NCBI GenBank assembly: GCA_028281025.1
Contig: JANQKR010000015.1
Location: 49,072 to 113,071 of the forward strand
DNA from: Croceivirga sp.
GTDB lineage: Bacteria > Bacteroidota > Bacteroidia > Flavobacteriales > Flavobacteriaceae
Direction of reading: 5' to 3'
Length of the DNA stretch: 64,000 nucleotides
Below the pieces are notes generated by a model. The model was given only the letters and a program-made list of their open reading frames with translations, was not told where the DNA came from and did not search any database. The position numbers and the translations under genes are program-made. Shown piece by piece: positions 9,372 to 18,659 of this stretch (position 1 is its first letter; the number at the start of each line of letters is the position of its first letter).

Positions 9372-11201
9372 ATGAAAATAAAAAAGGCAATCGTTTTAGG
9401 GGTTATAGCGCAATTGGACGCCATCATAGCCAAAATGAATGAAGATGAAGAGCGTCTAAAAGAAACTTTGGGGGATGTAAGCCCCTATCATGAAAAAAGC
9501 GCCCAAAACCTTGCCAATTATGGCTCTTTCCGAAGTTTTGATGTGCGGAAAATGCAAGAACACCTTAAAAATTTAGGTCTTACCCGTTTTGCCAATGCCG
9601 AAGGGCATATCAAAGCGAGTGTACTCACAATTCGCTATCTCTTGGGTCTTACCGTTGCGGAACATGAAAAAGAAGCCCTGAAGGGGCAATGGTCCATAAA
9701 AAAAGGGAAAAAAATATTGGCGAGAAACACTAAAAACCTACTTGGCGAGGGCGTTAGCGAAAGAAGGGTCCGGATTATGGTCACACAACCCAAGGAGGCC
9801 GCTGATGACTACGAAATGGTAAAACAAATGATTGAAAAAGGGATGGACTGTGCGAGGATCAACTGCGCACATGATTCCCAGGAAGTTTGGTCGAAAATAA
9901 TATCCAATATCAAAAAGGCGGCACAGGAACTCAACAAAGAAGTGAAAATTGCCATGGATTTGGCCGGACCCAAGATACGGACCGGTAAGATTGTCCCTGG
10001 ACCACGGGTATTGCGTTGTAAACCGAAAAAGGATGCCTTTGGTAAAGCAATCGAACCGGGAATGATAATCCTCGTTCCAGAATCGGAATATGTGCCATTG
10101 CCAAACATGCTTCCCATGAAATCGGGGGATTTGGGTAAACTGCAAATCGGCCAGGTGCTTTCCTTGGTGGATGCAAGGTCAAAACACCGACAACTCAGGG
10201 TAACGAACTGCAACAATACCAATGTGGAGGCCGAAACGATGCAAACGATTTATTTTGAACCTGGTTTGGTCCTTAATGCGACTACCGATGAAATGTTGGA
10301 ATTGACCGTTGGGGAAATCCCACCAAAGGAAAACGCCCTGGTACTTAAGGTCGATGACGAAATACGTATTCATAAAGAGGATATTCTAGGGACTTCCGCC
10401 AAGTTTTCGGACGAAGGTGTATTGGCACAACCCGCGATGATATCCTGTCAACTGCCCGAAGTATTCTCGTATATAAAGGAAGGGGATCGCGTATTCTTTG
10501 ATGATGGCAAAATAGCGGGTGTTATTACTGAGGTCAACGAAGTCTATTTTAAAGTAAAAATTACGTTGGCCAAAGAAAATGGATCCAAGCTTAAAGCGGA
10601 GAAGGGTATTAACTTTCCCGATACCCAATTAGGCTTCTCGGGTCTGACCCTCAAGGATAGGGAAGATCTTGTGTTTGTTTCGGAAAACGCCGATATCGTG
10701 AACTTTTCCTTTGTCAACCGCCCTAAGGATGTTACAGAACTCTATGACGTGCTCAAGAAGCTCAATGCATTGGAGCGCATGGGAATCATACTAAAAATTG
10801 AAACCCAATTTGCATTTGAGAATTTGGTCCCCATCCTTCTTGAGGCCATGAAAACGGAAAATGTTGGTGTGATGATCGCTCGGGGTGATTTGGCCATAGA
10901 AACGGGATGGGAAAATATTGGTCAGGTCCAACAGGAAATCGTATCCATTTGTGGAGCTGCCCATGTACCTGTTATCTGGGCCACACAGGTATTGGAAAAC
11001 TTGGCCAAAAGTGGCCTGCCATCACGTTCAGAAATCACCGACGCCACAACAGCCTTAAAGGCGGAATGTGTCATGCTCAACAAGGGTCCTTACATCAATG
11101 AGGCCATTAGCTTGCTCAACACCATACTTTCCAAGATGGAAAGCTCACAGCATAAGAAGGAGTCCATGTTGCCGCGACTTAAATCTTTAATGATCCAATG
11201 A
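9372..11201 (+). CDS. Pyruvate kinase-like protein (divergent, long N-terminus, no C-terminal domain)
   Basis: 609 residues. The first ~130 are a helical extension with no match I recognise; pyruvate-kinase homology runs from about residue 132 (VRIMVTQP) to 600. Catalytic residues are largely kept: Arg162 and Asn164 in ARINCAH, Asp196 in MDLAGPKIRTG, Lys475 and Glu477 in LKIETQ, Asp506 in IARGDLAIE, Thr538 in WATQVLE. Two of the four K+ ligands differ (Ser to Ala166, Thr to Leu197), and the usual C-terminal allosteric domain of ~120 residues is missing. The protein may still catalyse a pyruvate-kinase-like phosphotransfer without K+, or act on another enol-phosphate; annotating it simply as pyk would be premature. 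Confidence 0.75.
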   Translation: MKIKKAIVLGVIAQLDAIIAKMNEDEERLKETLGDVSPYHEKSAQNLANYGSFRSFDVRKMQEHLKNLGLTRFANAEGHIKASVLTIRYLLGLTVAEHEKEALKGQWSIKKGKKILARNTKNLLGEGVSERRVRIMVTQPKEAADDYEMVKQMIEKGMDCARINCAHDSQEVWSKIISNIKKAAQELNKEVKIAMDLAGPKIRTGKIVPGPRVLRCKPKKDAFGKAIEPGMIILVPESEYVPLPNMLPMKSGDLGKLQIGQVLSLVDARSKHRQLRVTNCNNTNVEAETMQTIYFEPGLVLNATTDEMLELTVGEIPPKENALVLKVDDEIRIHKEDILGTSAKFSDEGVLAQPAMISCQLPEVFSYIKEGDRVFFDDGKIAGVITEVNEVYFKVKITLAKENGSKLKAEKGINFPDTQLGFSGLTLKDREDLVFVSENADIVNFSFVNRPKDVTELYDVLKKLNALERMGIILKIETQFAFENLVPILLEAMKTENVGVMIARGDLAIETGWENIGQVQQEIVSICGAAHVPVIWATQVLENLAKSGLPSRSEITDATTALKAECVMLNKGPYINEAISLLNTILSKMESSQHKKESMLPRLKSLMIQ

Positions 11202-11303
11202 TCACCTCGATAAAAAGGGGGTTGCCATGATCGGGATCAAAGGGTTTCCCCTCTTAAGAAAGGAATTTATTTTAAGGTGACCGGTGAAACCTAAAGGCTG
11301 CCG

Positions 11304-11948
11304 TTAGTTGTCAGTGGAAATGCTGCTTTTTATCAGGGCATTCGTTAAATCCTTGGCATACTTGTTCACGGTATTGGTTAAGTTGGATGGGTCTTTGACC
11401 TCAAAACGTCCTATCCATTGGAGGTTATCACCAGAATCTTCCGTAAGTCGGTAAAGACTACTCTCAAAAACATATTTGGTACCACTTCTCAATTGGTCCG
11501 GTTCCCATCTTGTGACCGGATAATAGACCAGATAGCGACCAAACCTTCCTGCCCGTGTTGGAACATAGGCAGTGGATGTGTTTCCTGGAATAACATCGGT
11601 GTATTCTTCCGTATTGATCAAATTGGTAACGATCACACCATCATAACCACCGGCCATGAGGGTTTTCTTTAAAATGACCAATTCAGTTTCGGAATACTTC
11701 TTGTTTAAATCAATGACTTTATTGGCCGCATGGGAAGCCGTTCCTTTCACGCCCACTTCCTTCAATTGGGAAACCACACTGTTTTCAAATTTGATTCGAG
11801 CAGTGTTGTCCTTTGAACGTCCCACAACGAGTATCTTTTCATAGGGCTTCTTGGTTTCGCCCACATTTTCGGAACTGGTCAAATACGAAGAACATGCAGA
11901 AAACAGGAGGACAACGATGGTTCCTGTAAAAACGGTTTTTCTTTTCAT
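11304..11948 (-). CDS. Lipoprotein of unknown function
   Basis: 214 residues with a clear lipoprotein signal (basic start, hydrophobic stretch, LLFSAC, acylated Cys19). The mature protein has alternating strand/helix segments: KILVVGRSKDNTARIKFE opens a compact alpha/beta domain, YDGVIVTNLI lies in its middle, and KYVFESSLYRL near the end. I do not recognise a named family; the pattern recalls small periplasmic lipoproteins that build a strand-helix platform. It is transcribed alone, towards the pyruvate-kinase-like gene and away from rimP. The 102 bases between the convergent genes contain several short complementary blocks but no clean terminator. Confidence 0.7.
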   Translation of the reverse strand: MKRKTVFTGTIVVLLFSACSSYLTSSENVGETKKPYEKILVVGRSKDNTARIKFENSVVSQLKEVGVKGTASHAANKVIDLNKKYSETELVILKKTLMAGGYDGVIVTNLINTEEYTDVIPGNTSTAYVPTRAGRFGRYLVYYPVTRWEPDQLRSGTKYVFESSLYRLTEDSGDNLQWIGRFEVKDPSNLTNTVNKYAKDLTNALIKSSISTDN

Positions 11949-12115
11949 GGAAGTTATAGTTTTAGGTTAGTTCGATGGTGAAAATACTAATTTATCCTTT
12001 CGCTTAGACCTTCCAAAATCCAATTTTAATGGTAGCCATTGCCTTTACAATCTTCCCATTTGGACCCGAAAGATAAATGGCAGATGGTGTTGGTATTTTT
12101 TGTATACCCACAAAT

Positions 12116-12145
12116 TTTGCAAAATGTAGAAATATCCTATATTTG
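12116..12145 (+). promoter_or_regulatory. Promoter of rimP-nusA-infB
   Basis: TTTG at 12116-12119 and TATATTTG at 12138-12145 are separated by 18 bases, a full match to the Bacteroidota housekeeping promoter (TTTG or TTG, about 19 bases, TAnnTTTG). Transcription should start near 12152, giving a leader of about 60 bases before rimP. Confidence 0.75.
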
Positions 12146-12175
12146 CACCACGCAAGTGATATACGAGGTATTCAT

Positions 12176-12200
12176 GAGGGGACTACAGGTCCCCTCTTTT
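12176..12200 (+). terminator. Leader hairpin with T-run upstream of rimP (possible attenuator)
   Basis: A perfect 8-base GC-rich stem (12176-12183 with 12189-12196) encloses a 5-base loop and is followed at once by TTTT. It lies between the predicted start of transcription and the rimP start codon at 12214. The form is that of an intrinsic terminator placed inside the leader of the operon that encodes the termination factor NusA, so an attenuation role is plausible but inferred. Confidence 0.6.
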
Positions 12201-12213
12201 ATTGCTCAATTTT

Positions 12214-12675
12214 ATGTTCGAGGAAAAGGTTGGGGACTTATTGAAAAAGGCTTTGGAAAAGCGGCAGGACCTCTTTTTGTTGGACTTTACCATTGGTGGG
12301 GACAATACCATAAAAGTGGTTTTGGATGGGGATAACGGTGTCTCGCTCAACGATTGTATGGAGATAAGTCGTGCCATAGAGCACAACTTGGACAGGGAAG
12401 AGACCGACTTTTCATTGGAAGTGACATCCGCAGGGGCTACGGCACCGCTTGTGCTTCCAAGACAGTACAAAAAAAATGTTGGCCGCAGTTTGGAAGTAAA
12501 GACTGAAGGCAGGAGCATAGAAGGGAAATTGACCGAAGTAAATGACAACGGCATTACTTTGGAGTGGAAAGCAAGGGAACCAAAACCGGTAGGTAAGGGA
12601 AAGCATACTGTTGAAAAAAAACAGGAAATTGCCTTTTCAGCGATTGAAGGGGCTAAGGTTGTATTAAAATTTTAA
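12214..12675 (+). CDS. rimP: Ribosome maturation factor RimP
   Basis: 153 residues. The N-terminal alpha/beta domain carries FLLDFTIGGDNTIKVVLD and the conserved VSLNDCMEISRAIE helix; LEVTSAGATAPLVLPRQYKKNVGR is the family's inter-domain block, followed by a small C-terminal beta domain (~90-153). RimP binds free 30S subunits and is needed for their maturation. An in-frame TTG at 12202 exists, but ATG at 12214 fits the usual start MF(K/E)EKV and leaves room for the leader hairpin. It heads the widely conserved rimP-nusA-infB cluster, with nusA 13 bases downstream. Confidence 0.93.
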   Translation: MFEEKVGDLLKKALEKRQDLFLLDFTIGGDNTIKVVLDGDNGVSLNDCMEISRAIEHNLDREETDFSLEVTSAGATAPLVLPRQYKKNVGRSLEVKTEGRSIEGKLTEVNDNGITLEWKAREPKPVGKGKHTVEKKQEIAFSAIEGAKVVLKF

Positions 12676-12688
12676 TGGCAGGATAAAA

Positions 12689-13921
12689 ATGGAAAATCTG
12701 GCGCTTATTGAATCCTTCTCGGAGTTTAAGGATGATAAGTTTATTGACAGGGTAACGTTAATGGCAATTTTGGAAGAAGTCTTCCGGAACGCCTTAAAAA
12801 AGAAGTTTGGCTCGGATGATAATTTTGATATCATCATCAATCCCGATAAAGGGGATTTGGAAATATGGAGGAACAGGATCGTTGTGGAAGACGGTGAGGT
12901 GGAAGAGCCCAACGAGGAAATTTCGTTAAGTGAGGCCCGCAAAATAGAACCGGATTTTGAGGTTGGTGAGGATGTGTCCGAGGAAGTAAAGCTAATGGAC
13001 CTGGGAAGGCGTTCCATTTTGGCGCTTCGCCAAAACCTAATTGCCAAAATCCATGAGCATGACAATACCACCATTTACAAGCAGTTCAAGGATTTGGAAG
13101 GTGAAATTTATACGGCAGAAGTGCACCACATTCGTCACAAGGCGATTATTCTGCTGGATGATGAGGGCAATGAAATCATTATGCCCAAAGACAAACAGAT
13201 TCCATCGGATTTCTTCCGCAAAGGGGACAATGTGAGGGGGATAATCGAGAGTGTGGAACTTAAAGGGAACAAGCCTGCCATTATTATGTCCAGGACTTCC
13301 CCCAAATTTTTGGAGCAGTTGTTCTTCCAGGAGATTCCCGAAGTTTTTGATGGGTTGATCTCCATTAAAAAAGCGGTTCGAATACCAGGGGAGAAAGCAA
13401 AAGTTGCCGTCGATTCCTATGATGACAGAATAGATCCCGTGGGAGCTTGTGTCGGTATGAAAGGATCCCGGATTCACGGTATTGTTCGGGAATTGGGAAA
13501 TGAAAATATAGATGTCATCAACTGGACCAACAATTCCCAGTTAATGGTGACCAGGGCATTGAGCCCTGCAAGGGTCACTTCCGTGAAACTGGATGATGAG
13601 AAAAAAACGGCCCAGGTATACCTTAAACCGGAGGAAGTATCCAAGGCTATAGGTAGGGGCGGCCACAATATACGTTTGGCAGGACAATTAACAGGTTACG
13701 AAATAGATGTGTTCCGTGAAGGTGTCGAAGAGGATGTGGAACTAACGGAATTTTCGGATGAAATCGATTCCTGGATTATTGAAGAGTTCAAGAAAATCGG
13801 ACTGGATACCGCAAGGAGTGTATTGGAGCAGGATGTGGACGATTTAATAAAGCGAACCGACCTGGAAGAAGAAACGGTTAATGAGGTAGTGCGAATCCTT
13901 AAAGCCGAATTTGAAGATTAA
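12689..13921 (+). CDS. nusA: Transcription termination/antitermination factor NusA
   Basis: 410 residues in the usual domain order: RNA-polymerase-binding N-terminal domain (~1-125), S1 domain (~130-200, GEIYTAEVHHIRHKAIILL), KH1 (~230-300, VGMKGSRIHGIVREL) and KH2 (~305-375, AIGRGGHNIRLAGQLTG). There is a short acidic tail but no proteobacterial-type AR repeats. NusA binds RNA polymerase and nascent RNA, modulating pausing, intrinsic termination and antitermination. The gene follows rimP by 13 bases and precedes infB by 42, in the conserved operon order. The leader hairpin upstream of rimP would be a natural target for its own feedback. Confidence 0.96.
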   Translation: MENLALIESFSEFKDDKFIDRVTLMAILEEVFRNALKKKFGSDDNFDIIINPDKGDLEIWRNRIVVEDGEVEEPNEEISLSEARKIEPDFEVGEDVSEEVKLMDLGRRSILALRQNLIAKIHEHDNTTIYKQFKDLEGEIYTAEVHHIRHKAIILLDDEGNEIIMPKDKQIPSDFFRKGDNVRGIIESVELKGNKPAIIMSRTSPKFLEQLFFQEIPEVFDGLISIKKAVRIPGEKAKVAVDSYDDRIDPVGACVGMKGSRIHGIVRELGNENIDVINWTNNSQLMVTRALSPARVTSVKLDDEKKTAQVYLKPEEVSKAIGRGGHNIRLAGQLTGYEIDVFREGVEEDVELTEFSDEIDSWIIEEFKKIGLDTARSVLEQDVDDLIKRTDLEEETVNEVVRILKAEFED

Positions 13922-13923
13922 AG

Positions 13924-13931
13924 TATATTTG
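13924..13931 (+). promoter_or_regulatory. Possible internal -7 box before infB
   Basis: TATATTTG, a full match to the Bacteroidota -7 element, lies just after the nusA stop and 33 bases before infB. No TTG/TTTG was found at the right distance upstream, so this may be only a weak internal promoter. Confidence 0.3.
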
Positions 13932-13963
13932 CACACAATTTAAAGGGAGTACAGAAGTATTTT

Positions 13964-16621
13964 ATGGCAGACAACCCAACAATACGATTAAATAAGGTTC
14001 TACGTGAATTGAACATTTCATTGGATAGGGCAGTGGACTATCTGGTGTCTAAAGGGCATGAGATAGAGGCTCGGCCTACCACAAAAATTACCAATGAGGT
14101 GTATCAGGTATTGTTGGACGAATTCCAGACCGATGCCAGTAAAAAAGCGGCCTCCCAGGAAGTGGCAGAGGAAAAGCTAAAGGAAAAAGAGGAACTGCGT
14201 TTACAAATGGAGCGCGAACAGGAGGAGCGTAGATTGGCAAGGGAACGCAAACAAGCGGCTTCAGAACAGGTCATCAAAGGAAAGGTGGAACTTGCAGGGC
14301 CAAAAACGGTGGGCAAGATCGATTTGGATAAAAAACCGGAACCTCCCAAGCCCAAAGAGGAGCCTGTTGTAAAAAAGGAAGAGCCTAAGCCCGTTAAAGT
14401 GGTGGAAGAGAAAAAGGTGGAAGAGAAACCTGCTGTTCCCGAAGAGCCAAAGGAACCGGAAACCATAACCACACAATACAAAAAACTTACAGGGCCAAAA
14501 CTTACTGGGGCTAAGATCGATCTTAGCCAATTCAATAAGCCCAAGAAGAAAAAAGAGGAAAGCAAGCCCAATAACACGGGCCCAGGTTCACCATCGGATC
14601 GAAAGAAGCGCAGAAAACGGATCATAAGTAAGAATGATGCCTCTGGACCAGGTGGCAATCGTGGTCGTAATGGCAATAGAAAAGGTGGACAGCGGCAAGC
14701 CGTTGCCAAGGTAGAGCCTACTGAGGAGGAAATCCAGAAACAGGTACGGGAAACCTTGGAGAAACTTCAGGGAAAGACCAATAAGGGCAAGGGAGCGAAG
14801 TACCGAAGGGAAAAACGGGATTTACACAGGCAGCAATCCGAGAAGGAGCTTGAACAGCAGGAAAAGGAAAGTAAACTATTAAAGGTTACCGAGTTCGTCA
14901 CCGTAAATGAGGTGGCCACCATGATGGATGTCTCCACAACCGAAATTATCTCGGCCTGTATGTCCCTGGGAATGATGGTGACCATGAACCAGCGTTTGGA
15001 TGCCGAAACATTGTCCATCGTTGCAGAAGAGTTTGGGTACGAGGTGGAGTTTGTTACCGCTGAGATCGAAGAGTCCATCGAAATTGAACAGGATGCGCCG
15101 GAGGATTTGGAATCACGGGCACCGATCGTTACGGTCATGGGTCACGTAGACCATGGTAAAACCTCTTTGCTGGATTACATACGTGAAGAAAATGTAATTG
15201 CAGGTGAAAGTGGTGGTATTACACAGCACATTGGGGCCTATGGGGTGACACTTGCTTCCGGGCAAAAAATTACGTTCCTGGATACACCCGGTCACGAAGC
15301 TTTTACGGCTATGCGGGCCAGGGGAGCACAGGTGACGGATATTGCCATTATTGTGGTGGCTGCGGATGATGATATCATGCCACAGACCAAAGAGGCAATT
15401 AGCCACGCCCAAGCGGCTGGAGTGCCCATTGTGTTTGCCATAAACAAAATTGATAAGCCCACGGCCAATCCGGATAAAATCAAGGAAGGTCTTGCGGGCA
15501 TGAACCTTTTGGTAGAGGATTGGGGGGGTAAAATCCAATCCCATGACATTTCTGCAAAAACCGGACAAGGGGTAAAAGAACTCCTGGAAAAGGTGTTGCT
15601 CGAGGCTGAACTGTTGGAATTGCAGGCCAATCCCAATAGACTTGCGGCCGGAACCGTGGTTGAAGCATTCCTGGATAAAGGTAGGGGCTATGTCTCCACC
15701 ATATTGGTCCAGAACGGGACACTGGAAATTGGGGATTATGTTCTTGCTGGAACCTGCAGTGGTAAGGTGAAGGCAATGCAGGACGAGCGTGGAAAAAATA
15801 TAAAAAAGGCAGGACCCGCAACGCCCATTTCCATCCTTGGATTGGATGGTGCACCCCAGGCAGGGGATAAGTTCAATGTATTGGATGATGAACGTGAGGC
15901 AAAACAGATTGCTACAAAACGTTCCCAGTTGCAACGGGAACAAACCGTTCGTACGCAACGTCACATTACACTGGATGAAATTGGAAGACGAATTGCCCTT
16001 GGGGACTTCAAGGAACTGAACATCATCCTTAAAGGGGACGTGGATGGTTCCGTTGAGGCATTGACGGATTCCTTCCAAAAACTGTCCACAGATGAGATCC
16101 AGGTAAATATTATCCATAAGGGTGTGGGTGCCATTACGGAATCCGATGTGCTGCTGGCAAGTGCTTCGGATGCCATTATCATTGGGTTTAATGTAAGGCC
16201 AATGGGCAATGCGCGTACGGTGGCGGATAAAGAGGAAATAGATATCCGCACCTATTCCATTATCTATGATGCGATCAATGACCTTAAGGATGCCATGGAA
16301 GGTATGCTTTCCCCTGAAATGAAAGAGGAAATCACCGGTAATGCGGAAATAAGGGAAACCTTTAAAATATCAAAAATTGGTACCATCGCCGGTTGTATGG
16401 TGACCAGTGGAAAAATCTTCAGGAACTCCAAGATCCGTTTGATCAGGGATGGGGTTGTTGTCTTTAATGGGGAGTTGGCTTCCCTTAAACGATTCAAGGA
16501 CGATGTCAAGGAGGTATCCAAAGGATATGACTGCGGATTACAGATCAAGAACTACAATGATATCCGAATTGGGGATATTGTAGAATCCTTCCAGGAAGTT
16601 GCGGTGAAGAAAAAACTGTAG
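13964..16621 (+). CDS. infB: Translation initiation factor IF-2
   Basis: 885 residues. An IF2_N helical module opens the protein ([20 protein letters not shown]), followed by a long low-complexity Lys/Glu/Pro-rich linker (~60-290) and a second IF2_N-like segment (~307-365). The GTPase core follows: G1 GHVDHGKTS (~391-400), G3 DTPGHEAF (~440), G4 NKID (~493), then domains II, III and the C-terminal fMet-tRNA-binding barrel. IF-2 places initiator tRNA on the 30S subunit and promotes 50S joining. It is the last gene of the rimP-nusA-infB cluster; the next gene is convergent. Confidence 0.97.
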   Translation: MADNPTIRLNKVLRELNISLDRAVDYLVSKGHEIEARPTTKITNEVYQVLLDEFQTDASKKAASQEVAEEKLKEKEELRLQMEREQEERRLARERKQAASEQVIKGKVELAGPKTVGKIDLDKKPEPPKPKEEPVVKKEEPKPVKVVEEKKVEEKPAVPEEPKEPETITTQYKKLTGPKLTGAKIDLSQFNKPKKKKEESKPNNTGPGSPSDRKKRRKRIISKNDASGPGGNRGRNGNRKGGQRQAVAKVEPTEEEIQKQVRETLEKLQGKTNKGKGAKYRREKRDLHRQQSEKELEQQEKESKLLKVTEFVTVNEVATMMDVSTTEIISACMSLGMMVTMNQRLDAETLSIVAEEFGYEVEFVTAEIEESIEIEQDAPEDLESRAPIVTVMGHVDHGKTSLLDYIREENVIAGESGGITQHIGAYGVTLASGQKITFLDTPGHEAFTAMRARGAQVTDIAIIVVAADDDIMPQTKEAISHAQAAGVPIVFAINKIDKPTANPDKIKEGLAGMNLLVEDWGGKIQSHDISAKTGQGVKELLEKVLLEAELLELQANPNRLAAGTVVEAFLDKGRGYVSTILVQNGTLEIGDYVLAGTCSGKVKAMQDERGKNIKKAGPATPISILGLDGAPQAGDKFNVLDDEREAKQIATKRSQLQREQTVRTQRHITLDEIGRRIALGDFKELNIILKGDVDGSVEALTDSFQKLSTDEIQVNIIHKGVGAITESDVLLASASDAIIIGFNVRPMGNARTVADKEEIDIRTYSIIYDAINDLKDAMEGMLSPEMKEEITGNAEIRETFKISKIGTIAGCMVTSGKIFRNSKIRLIRDGVVVFNGELASLKRFKDDVKEVSKGYDCGLQIKNYNDIRIGDIVESFQEVAVKKKL

Positions 16622-16648
16622 GAAACGTGGTAACGGAAGCTCCAAATT

Positions 16649-17020
16649 TTATTTGGAATCGCTTTCCGGTTTTAGGAGCATGGCGCTTGGATACTTTTTT
16701 CGGACTTCGATAAATCGTCTTTCAGCTTCCAATGGGTCTTGAAACTTGCCCAAACGTACACGGTAGGTAGGTTCTTGAAATTCAATTTTTGAATACCATC
16801 CCGGAAAATCGATGTCTACCTGGGATTTGAGGTTCTGTGCTTTTTCGTAGCTCCCAAAACCAACCTGTATCTGATAAAATCCCTTATTGGAATTTACCTT
16901 ATTGTATACTTTGACCAATTGCTCAATCCTCGGATCTTGTTCAATAGTGACCACTCCTTCCTGCGCATGGATGCATACGGCAATACACATGGAAAATAAA
17001 GTAAATACAGGTGCTTTCAT
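16649..17020 (-). CDS. SPOR-domain secreted protein
   Basis: 123 residues from ATG at 17020, chosen because it begins a clean signal peptide (MKAPVFTLFSMCIAVCIHAQ); an in-frame extension to 17056 would place 12 residues before it. Most of the mature protein is one SPOR domain (~45-120: GFYQIQVGFGSYEKAQNL ... YRVRLGKFQDPLEAERRF), which in other bacteria binds septal peptidoglycan lacking stem peptides. The protein should therefore be periplasmic and linked to cell-wall turnover or division. It is convergent with infB and divergent from the act operon. Confidence 0.85.
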   Translation of the reverse strand: MKAPVFTLFSMCIAVCIHAQEGVVTIEQDPRIEQLVKVYNKVNSNKGFYQIQVGFGSYEKAQNLKSQVDIDFPGWYSKIEFQEPTYRVRLGKFQDPLEAERRFIEVRKKYPSAMLLKPESDSK

Positions 17021-17053
17021 AGTCTTAAAATATACAGCAAAAATCGCGTTTTG

Positions 17054-17061
17054 CAAAAGTA
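17054..17061 (-). promoter_or_regulatory. -7 box for the SPOR-domain gene
   Basis: On the minus strand this reads TACTTTTG, a match to TAnnTTTG, and would start transcription about 25 bases before the ATG at 17020. No convincing -33 TTG was found. It also supports the shorter start, because the longer reading frame would begin inside the promoter. Confidence 0.45.
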
Positions 17062-17160
17062 AAATAATGAAGGTTAAACATTTCTGAAAATTACTATTTA
17101 GAATAGTTATAAATTATGTTGTAAGAATCCTTTAACATTTAAAAAAAGCTTGTAGTGTCG

Positions 17161-17168
17161 TATTTTTG
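17161..17168 (+). promoter_or_regulatory. -7 box for the act/cox operon
   Basis: TATTTTTG matches the TAnnTTTG consensus and lies about 80 bases before actA. The expected upstream TTG is not clear. It is the best candidate for driving the ~12-kb respiratory operon. Confidence 0.45.
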
Positions 17169-17249
17169 TTCGCAATTTGAGCAACGGTGGTGCTAACATT
17201 CACAGTATCAACGCCAAATCCGTGCCAAAATTTTGATAGCAAGTATATT

Positions 17250-18629
17250 ATGATGAAAAAGGTTTTTGACCGAGTTCAATTGACGAAAGTTTTTGGTCTA
17301 AGTTTACTGCTGATTTCCCAACTTTTTTCCATTTCCACTTTTGCGCAAGAAGAGTCCGCTGCCGAACCTGTTGCTGAAGAGCAGACGGCAGATTTGGGTG
17401 GCGACCCCGTGAAGGGCAAACAGTTGTTCAATCAAAACTGTGCCGCCTGTCATGCTTTGAACCGCAAGATGACCGGACCGGCCTTGGCCAATGTGGAAAG
17501 TCGGTTGGCCGAAGAAGAAGGCTTGGACAAGGAATGGTTGTATGCTTGGATAAAGAATAGTGCCGGGATGATTGCTGCAGGGGATGCCTATGCCGTACGT
17601 ATTTACAATGAATACAACCAGGCGGCAATGACAGCCTTCCCAACCTTATCAAACGCGGATATTGACGACATACTTGCCTATACTGCGGCGCCACCTCCAG
17701 CACCTGCCGCAGCTGCTACTGCCGTCGCCGATACCGATGGGGATGGTGGTAATGCAAGTGGAATATCCAATGAAATGATCCTAGGGGCGTTGGCCGTTGT
17801 TTTTGCCCTCTTGGTGGTGATGTTGTTTTTGGTCAATCGCACGTTGAGAAGAATTGCCGAAGCCAACGGGGTGCAATTGGCCGAAGAATTGGACGGCGGA
17901 CGTATACCCATTTGGAAGGCTTTTGCCCAGAACCAGTTTTTGGTTTTCTGCACGGTGGTGGTCTTTTTATTGGCCAGTGCCTATGGTGCTTTTGCATGGA
18001 TGTCCCAAATAGGTATTGACCAGGGATATGCCCCAATTCAGCCCATTCATTATTCGCATAAAATTCACGCAGGGGATAATAAGATCGAATGTCAGTATTG
18101 CCATTCTTCGGCAAGGGTTTCCAAACATTCGGGAATCCCGTCATTGAACGTTTGTATGAACTGTCACAAATCCATTTATGAATATAAGGGGAATCCAGAG
18201 GGGCCGAGTGCCGAGGATTTGGCCAATGGGTATACCAATGAGTTCTATACAAACGAAATCAAAAAATTATATAAAGCAGTTGGATGGGATGAGGAAAACC
18301 AGCGCTATACCGGTGAATCACAACCGGTGGAATGGGTAAGAATCCATAACCTTCCCGATTTCGCTTATTTCAATCATGCACAGCACGTCACGGCAGGAAA
18401 CATAGAATGTCAAACCTGTCATGGGCCTGTTGAGGAAATGGAAATTATGTACCAATATTCCCCATTGACCATGGGTTGGTGTATCAATTGCCACCGGGAA
18501 ACAGAGGTGCAGGTTGCTGACAATGGATATTACAAAAAAATCCATGAAGAACTCTCCAAAAAGTATGGGGTTGAGAAACTAACGGCAGCACAAATGGGTG
18601 GATTGGAATGTGGTAAGTGCCACTATTAA
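17250..18629 (+). CDS. actA: Alternative complex III subunit ActA, multihaem cytochrome c
   Basis: 459 residues from ATG 17250 (an upstream TTG would add 21 residues before an obvious signal peptide). Six CxxCH haem sites are visible: CAACH at residue ~64 in an N-terminal monohaem domain, then CQYCH (~281), CMNCH, CQTCH, CINCH and CGKCH in the C-terminal cytochrome c7-like domain. An Ala/Pro-rich linker and two membrane helices (~174-194 and ~228-251) separate them. ActA passes electrons from the quinol-oxidising core of complex III to the terminal oxidase. The five C-terminal haems match the pentahaem ActA described for this complex; the N-terminal monohaem domain is additional. First gene of the operon. 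Confidence 0.92.
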   Translation: MMKKVFDRVQLTKVFGLSLLLISQLFSISTFAQEESAAEPVAEEQTADLGGDPVKGKQLFNQNCAACHALNRKMTGPALANVESRLAEEEGLDKEWLYAWIKNSAGMIAAGDAYAVRIYNEYNQAAMTAFPTLSNADIDDILAYTAAPPPAPAAAATAVADTDGDGGNASGISNEMILGALAVVFALLVVMLFLVNRTLRRIAEANGVQLAEELDGGRIPIWKAFAQNQFLVFCTVVVFLLASAYGAFAWMSQIGIDQGYAPIQPIHYSHKIHAGDNKIECQYCHSSARVSKHSGIPSLNVCMNCHKSIYEYKGNPEGPSAEDLANGYTNEFYTNEIKKLYKAVGWDEENQRYTGESQPVEWVRIHNLPDFAYFNHAQHVTAGNIECQTCHGPVEEMEIMYQYSPLTMGWCINCHRETEVQVADNGYYKKIHEELSKKYGVEKLTAAQMGGLECGKCHY

Positions 18630-18659
18630 TTTAACTTGAAGTTATTCTTACAAAGCTAT

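Noticed and set aside
11202..11303. Complementary blocks between the pyruvate-kinase-like gene and the lipoprotein gene, including TGATC-GG-GATCA
   Set aside because: Several mutually exclusive short pairings but no single stable stem with a T-run; not enough to call a terminator.
14104..14709. Minus-strand open frame of 201 codons
   Set aside because: Ser/Gly/Phe-rich complement of the low-complexity linker of infB.
15113..16117. Minus-strand open frame of 334 codons
   Set aside because: It lies wholly antisense to the GTPase core of infB and has a Cys/His/Phe-rich composition typical of a shadow frame; no family motif.
16641..16657. Seven-base hairpin between infB and the SPOR gene, considered as a bidirectional terminator
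   Set aside because: The stem is A/T-rich, the loop is three bases and no T-run follows on either strand; it also overlaps the SPOR stop codon.
17187..17249. Longer start for ActA
   Set aside because: The extra 21 residues would precede a complete signal peptide and begin close to the predicted transcription start; ATG 17250 is preferred.
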